Origin: Proteobacteria bacterium UBA7415
Lineage (GTDB): Bacteria; Pseudomonadota; Gammaproteobacteria; Arenicellales; Arenicellaceae
Reading direction: 5' to 3'
Assembly (NCBI GenBank): GCA_002470515.1
Contig: DKML01000025.1
Coordinates: 9,571-73,570 of the forward strand
Length of the DNA: 64,000 bases
The notes under the pieces are model-generated. The model did not search any database. It was given only the letters and a program-made list of their open reading frames with translations, and was not told where the DNA came from. The position numbers were made by a program, and so were the translations under genes. This document shows, in pieces, positions 63,719-64,000 of this stretch. Position 1 is the stretch's first letter. Each line of letters opens with the position of its first letter.

Positions 63719-64000
63719 GTGACTAAACAGATCAAACAAATTCAACAAGGCGGACTACGAAGGCGTATAGCTTTAGGTACTGCCGGCGCGCGCAGTGGCT
63801 TGGGCTTATTGTCTTCGCGAGCTTCTGGGTTGTTTGTACCTAAAGACAAACAACAAGCTCACAATGACGCCGCATTAGAGCGCGAGGCCTTACGGTTTGT
63901 TGCGTACTTAGGCGAGCTCAAAGGCGCTTATGTCAAAATTGGTCAAATGCTCGCATTGTACGGCGAACATATTCTGCCAAAGCCGATCACTCAGGCGTTA
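63719..64000 (+). CDS. ABC1/UbiB-family atypical kinase, 5' part
   Basis: The first 94 residues of an ABC1/UbiB/AarF-like protein, running off the window. The GTG at 63719 opens the frame. The N-terminal part has 'GGLRRRIALGTAGARSGLG', and then the KxGQ motif of the family: 'GAYVKIGQMLALYGEHILP'. This motif lies over the active site in UbiB-like kinases. Such proteins aid ubiquinone synthesis or membrane lipid handling. Start is uncertain; the frame is open a little upstream. Confidence 0.85.
   Translation, partial: MTKQIKQIQQGGLRRRIALGTAGARSGLGLLSSRASGLFVPKDKQQAHNDAALEREALRFVAYLGELKGAYVKIGQMLALYGEHILPKPITQAL

Overview
The window looks like a chromosomal segment of a marine, aerobic, heterotrophic gammaproteobacterium. 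I infer this from gene content: an arginine succinyltransferase (AST) catabolic cluster, fatty-acid and branched-chain acyl-CoA oxidation genes, a fused indolepyruvate:ferredoxin oxidoreductase, class II ketol-acid reductoisomerase, a BCCT betaine-type transporter, an NhaD-type Na+/H+ antiporter (broken), a phasin, OmpW behind an FNR-type box, and periplasmic c-type cytochromes. I cannot name the genus with confidence; an Arenicella-like lineage is only a guess. No rRNA, tRNA or CRISPR array was seen.

Layout. 0-4.5 kb: an acyltransferase-3 membrane protein divergent from a secreted SGNH hydrolase, then two tandem copies of an unknown secreted protein. The first copy is intact; the second is a pseudogene with a frameshift and a nonsense codon. 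Both copies and the SGNH hydrolase end in a similar short hydrophobic/acidic C-terminal tail. 4.7-8.2 kb: a three-gene periplasmic redox operon (di-heme c4-like cytochrome, MauG/CcpA-like di-heme peroxidase, parallel beta-helix protein fused to a C-terminal cytochrome c), the best candidate for an undescribed system. 8.3-15.7 kb: Lrp regulator divergent from astC, followed by an M20 hydrolase, astA, astD and astB; no M14-type astE is seen. 15.8-20.3 kb: small proteins, a MATE transporter behind a long palindrome, a GFA-domain protein and a two-gene membrane/HTH module. 20.3-29.3 kb: an interrupted amidohydrolase, then SDR, MDR, two acyl-CoA dehydrogenases, a nitroreductase, YkvA and DoxX proteins. 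29.4-38.3 kb: BCCT transporter, ilvC, broken nhaD, phasin, lipocalin-like and DoxX proteins, DUF4097 protein and OmpW.

38.5-45.6 kb: a transglutaminase/TPR lipoprotein, D-aminoacylase-type amidohydrolase, BASS symporter, ABC-2 exporter and periplasmic cyclophilin. 45.7-57.9 kb: a catabolic block with thiolase plus fused indolepyruvate oxidoreductase (translationally coupled), an Lrp regulator, a dienoyl-CoA-reductase-like SDR, an HSL-type esterase, a FadB/J-like multifunctional protein with its thiolase, and an AraC regulator. 58-62.6 kb: an accessory patch with a RelB/RelE-type toxin-antitoxin pair, two paralogous single-TM proteins, an IS30 element with a broken transposase, and two genes cut at a shared junction (a membrane protein and a LysR effector domain). 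The window ends in a substrate-binding-like protein and the start of an ABC1/UbiB-like kinase gene.

A recurrent theme is recent gene decay. Four otherwise full-length genes (secreted paralog 2, amidohydrolase, nhaD, IS30 transposase) each carry one in-frame stop. Because TAG is also the normal terminator of several intact genes here, I read these as nonsense mutations or sequence errors, not recoding.
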